Below are positions 32,929 to 34,896 of a stretch of DNA of 34,896 nucleotides, piece by piece (position 1 is the stretch's first letter; the number at the start of each line of letters is the position of its first letter). Below the pieces are notes generated by a model, which was not told the DNA's origin, ran no database searches, and saw only the letters and a program-made list of their open reading frames with translations. This stretch comes from Bacteroidaceae bacterium (lineage in GTDB: Bacteria; Bacteroidota; Bacteroidia; Bacteroidales; Bacteroidaceae), in assembly GCA_024398665.1 (NCBI GenBank), contig JAKSIS010000024.1:1-34896 (forward strand). The letters run 5' to 3'. Made by a program: the position numbers and the translations under genes.

Positions 32929-34077
32929 ATGAAGATAGTCTGTGACAACAAGATTCCCTTTCTGAAAGGGGCACTGGAACCATACGCTGAAGTCGTTTAC
33001 CTGCCCGGCAAGGACACCACGCCCGATGTCGTGAAGGATGCCGATGCCATTATCACCCGCACCCGCACCATCTGCAACGAAGAGCTGCTGAAAGGCTCAA
33101 GCGTCAAAATCATTGCCACAGCAACCATCGGATTTGACCACATTGACACCGCATGGTGTGAAGGGAACGGCATTGCATGGACCAACGCTCCCGGCTGCAA
33201 TTCGTGGTCGGTGCAGCAGTACATTGCATCGCTGCTGGTATCGCTGTCACGGACTTACGGATTCGACCCCAAGGAGAAGACCGTGGGCGTGATTGGCGTG
33301 GGCAACGTGGGCAGCAAAGTGGCCCGCATTGCCGCCCTGCTGGGCTTCAGGGTAGTGCTGAACGACCCCCCGCGCCAGCGCCGGGAAGGCCTGGATGACT
33401 TTGTCAGCATAGACACACTGATTGAAGAAAGCGACATAATAACCTGCCACGTACCCCTGCAGCGTGACGGACAGGACTGCACCTGGCATCTGTTCGACAA
33501 AACACGTCTTGCCTCACTGCGCAAGGACCAGATACTCATAAACAGTTCACGCGGCGAGGTCGTGGACAATCAGGCCCTGAAGACTGCCCTTCAGAACAAG
33601 TCCATACTTGCCGCATCGCTTGACGTGTGGGAGAACGAACCCGCCATTGACACGGAACTTCTTGACCTGCTCTACACCGGCACCCCGCACATAGCCGGCT
33701 ACTCTCTTGACGGCAAAGCAAACGGCACCACCATGAGCGTGCAGGCCGTGGCACGTTTCCTTGACCTGCCCTGCCGGGACTGGGAGGTGACTGAGATCCC
33801 CCTGCCCGCCCAGCCTGTGGAGTTCAGCCTGGACTGCACGGGCAAGACCCCGCGTCAGGTCCTGGCCGATGCCATAATGTACACCTATGACATAAAGTCC
33901 GATGACGCCCGCCTGCGTGCTGACACAGAATCGTTCGAAAAGCAGCGCGCCGACTACCCGGTCCGCCGTGAGTTCCCCGCCTTCACCGTGAAGCTGGAGA
34001 ACGATGTTACCGGCAGCGCCACCGTCTTTCTGCGCGAGGCCGGATTCCGCATTGCCGGAAATCAGGAAACAGCATAG
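32929..34077 (+). CDS. pdxB: Erythronate-4-phosphate dehydrogenase (pyridoxal-phosphate synthesis)
   Basis: A 382-residue D-2-hydroxyacid dehydrogenase that oxidises 4-phospho-D-erythronate in the DXP-dependent route to pyridoxal 5'-phosphate. It starts MKIVCDNKIPF as PdxB proteins do. The nucleotide-binding motif GVIGVGNVGSKVA (120-132) and the catalytic triad Arg208 (SSRGE), Glu237 (NEP) and His254 (PHIAG) are intact, at the numbers I recall for characterised PdxB. The C-terminal dimerisation domain (about 290-380) specific to PdxB is present. It is the third gene of the kinase/LarA-like/pdxB unit. No other PLP-synthesis gene is in the window. Confidence 0.92.
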   Translation: MKIVCDNKIPFLKGALEPYAEVVYLPGKDTTPDVVKDADAIITRTRTICNEELLKGSSVKIIATATIGFDHIDTAWCEGNGIAWTNAPGCNSWSVQQYIASLLVSLSRTYGFDPKEKTVGVIGVGNVGSKVARIAALLGFRVVLNDPPRQRREGLDDFVSIDTLIEESDIITCHVPLQRDGQDCTWHLFDKTRLASLRKDQILINSSRGEVVDNQALKTALQNKSILAASLDVWENEPAIDTELLDLLYTGTPHIAGYSLDGKANGTTMSVQAVARFLDLPCRDWEVTEIPLPAQPVEFSLDCTGKTPRQVLADAIMYTYDIKSDDARLRADTESFEKQRADYPVRREFPAFTVKLENDVTGSATVFLREAGFRIAGNQETA

Positions 34078-34131
34078 GACAACACATCGGGGCCGCCGCC
34101 TTTTCCTGACAGGCGGACCGTACAATGATTC

Positions 34132-34272
34132 TTGCCAATCCGGTAACGCAGATGCCTTGTGGCACGGTTTCCGCTGCTGGATTGGCAACGTTTTCGCAGG
34201 TTCGGGCCATTTTCATTGCCAATCGCGTAACAAAAACTGCCCTACAACGCATTTCTCTTGCTGGATTGGCAA
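34132..34272. repeat. Alternating inverted-repeat array (BIME-like), two 57-bp modules
   Basis: The 9-mer TTGCCAATC occurs at 34132-34140 and 34216-34224, and its reverse complement GATTGGCAA at 34180-34188 and 34264-34272. This makes two modules of exactly 57 bp with a period of 84 bp. Similarity extends beyond the 9-mers: GTAAC follows each left arm after two bases, and GCTG precedes each right arm. The array fills the gap between the convergent 3' ends of pdxB and the gene at 34280. Confidence 0.7.
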
Positions 34273-34279
34273 GCAGATA

Positions 34280-34744
34280 TTATGGAATACAGCGTTCGGC
34301 CTGTTTCTCTGGCACGTGCAGTTCCTGAATCAGCATGCGCCTGATTACCATTTTCCGATCATCGGACAATTCATACACGGAACTGCACCTGCAGGCTGGA
34401 ATGATTTCATGGTCAATGATCCTGCACAGTTCAAAATCGTCCGGCCCTGTTTTCCTGAAAGTACCGGATTTCTCGTTTGACAGATACTGATGAATGGTCT
34501 TTTCTGTGGAGAATGGCTCTATGGTGGACAGCTGGACAGGCGGCAGCCCATTCGCATCCTGATTCTGTTCCTGCAGCCAGTTGTCATCGGACCTTCTGAA
34601 CATGCAGAACTGGAATCCTGATGGTGTGACGAACTGCATTTCAGTCTGTTTGAGTTCCTCAAAACACGGACGTAGGAATATGCCGTCTGCGGACATTTTC
34701 CATTCATCAGGCCATTCGGACTGACGCGGCAGGAATCCTGCCAT
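34280..34744 (-). CDS. Unrecognised protein, possibly with a broken 5' end
   Basis: A 154-residue frame with protein-like composition (FLPRQSEWPDEWKMSADGIF at the start, MVIRRMLIQELHVPEKQAER near the end) and no signal peptide or membrane helix. I recognise no family. The frame stays open for 33 codons upstream of the ATG at 34744, and this extension also looks coding (LRLLKNGDWRRYEK, then TQIVGNNLIES). It contains no ATG and meets a TAG at 34846-34844. Either translation starts at a non-ATG codon, or the gene has lost its 5' part, or ATG 34744 is simply correct. The DNA beyond is AT-rich. It converges on pdxB across the repeat array. Confidence 0.5.
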   Translation of the reverse strand: MAGFLPRQSEWPDEWKMSADGIFLRPCFEELKQTEMQFVTPSGFQFCMFRRSDDNWLQEQNQDANGLPPVQLSTIEPFSTEKTIHQYLSNEKSGTFRKTGPDDFELCRIIDHEIIPACRCSSVYELSDDRKMVIRRMLIQELHVPEKQAERCIP

Positions 34745-34837
34745 TATCTGTTTTGATTCTATCAGATTATTGCCGACAATCTGTGTTTGACATTTTTCAT
34801 ATCTGCGCCAGTCGCCGTTTTTAAGCAGACGCAGGTC

Positions 34838-34851
34838 GACGCACTAGCGTC
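34838..34851. repeat. Short palindrome at the upstream edge of the last gene
   Basis: GACGC-ACTA-GCGTC is a perfect 5-bp inverted repeat with a 4-base loop. It covers the in-frame TAG that interrupts the upstream extension of the gene at 34280. It also marks the boundary between coding-like DNA and the AT-rich right end (34852-34896), where I see no gene. Confidence 0.4.
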
Positions 34852-34896
34852 TCTTAATTATTGTTAATTTCGATTTTATACAATTTATGCACAACG

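Noticed and set aside
33547-34188. 213-residue minus-strand frame antisense to pdxB
   Set aside because: Shadow of pdxB, whose catalytic residues are all in place; it also runs into the repeat array.
34004-34480. 158-residue plus-strand frame after pdxB
   Set aside because: It starts within the pdxB coding region, runs through the inverted-repeat array and overlaps the more protein-like minus-strand gene. It is rich in Cys, Trp and His with no recognisable family.
1-34896. CRISPR array, tRNA genes, prophage or insertion sequence
   Set aside because: I saw no regular short direct repeats with unique spacers, no tRNA-like cloverleaf with a CCA end, and no transposase, integrase or phage structural gene.

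Overview
The window reads as chromosomal DNA of a Bacteroidota bacterium, most likely order Bacteroidales (Bacteroides, Prevotella or Muribaculaceae-like). Evidence: a short primary sigma factor without region 1.1, DUF5686 and TonB-C envelope proteins, a branching enzyme of the eukaryote-like type, PPDK, and the phylum-specific -7 promoter box TAnnTTTG in front of about ten genes, three of them with a recognisable -33 element. There are 27 protein genes (the last possibly broken) and one RNA gene (RNase P RNA). I see no tRNA, 16S/23S body, CRISPR array, prophage or insertion sequence. It is mostly core chromosome, not an island.

Layout. (1) 1-126: leader and near-perfect promoter of a minus-strand operon leaving the left edge, with a boxA-like motif, possibly an rRNA operon. 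(2) 0.28-8.9 kb: outer-membrane DUF5686 protein (+), facing rpoD plus a small secreted protein (-), then the periplasmic protease DegP and an M16 lipoprotein peptidase (-). (3) 8.9-9.9 kb: rnpB followed by a zinc-ribbon/FHA protein (+). (4) 9.95-12.7 kb: a lipoprotein, a periplasmic TonB-C protein and RlmD (-). (5) 12.8-15.6 kb: ppdK (+), closed by a strong terminator and a tandem palindromic repeat. (6) 23.35-15.7 kb: a six-gene minus-strand operon with overlapping or nearly abutting genes: PBP1A, KdsB, a 13-repeat MORN protein, a YhcH-family protein, GlgB and a membrane protein. (7) 23.5-27.9 kb: pyrB-pyrI-omp-glyA-homocysteine methyltransferase (+). (8) 27.9-30.4 kb: an orphan ABC ATPase (-), divergent from a seven-helix membrane AraC regulator followed by a receiver-only response regulator (+). 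(9) 30.6-34.1 kb: a kinase/LarA-like/PdxB cassette (+). (10) 34.1-34.9 kb: an alternating inverted-repeat array and an unrecognised, possibly 5'-broken gene (-).

Functional themes: envelope building (PBP1A, KdsB, DegP, M16, DUF5686), carbon storage and central metabolism (GlgB, PPDK), pyrimidine and one-carbon metabolism (PyrBI, GlyA, homocysteine methyltransferase), and a sugar-acid cassette ending in the pyridoxal-phosphate enzyme PdxB. The best candidates for undescribed biology are the PfkB-LarA-PdxB cassette, terminators encoded inside the 3' coding ends of convergent genes, the 7TM-AraC/receiver pair, the MORN protein in the PBP1A operon, and two families of intergenic palindromes.
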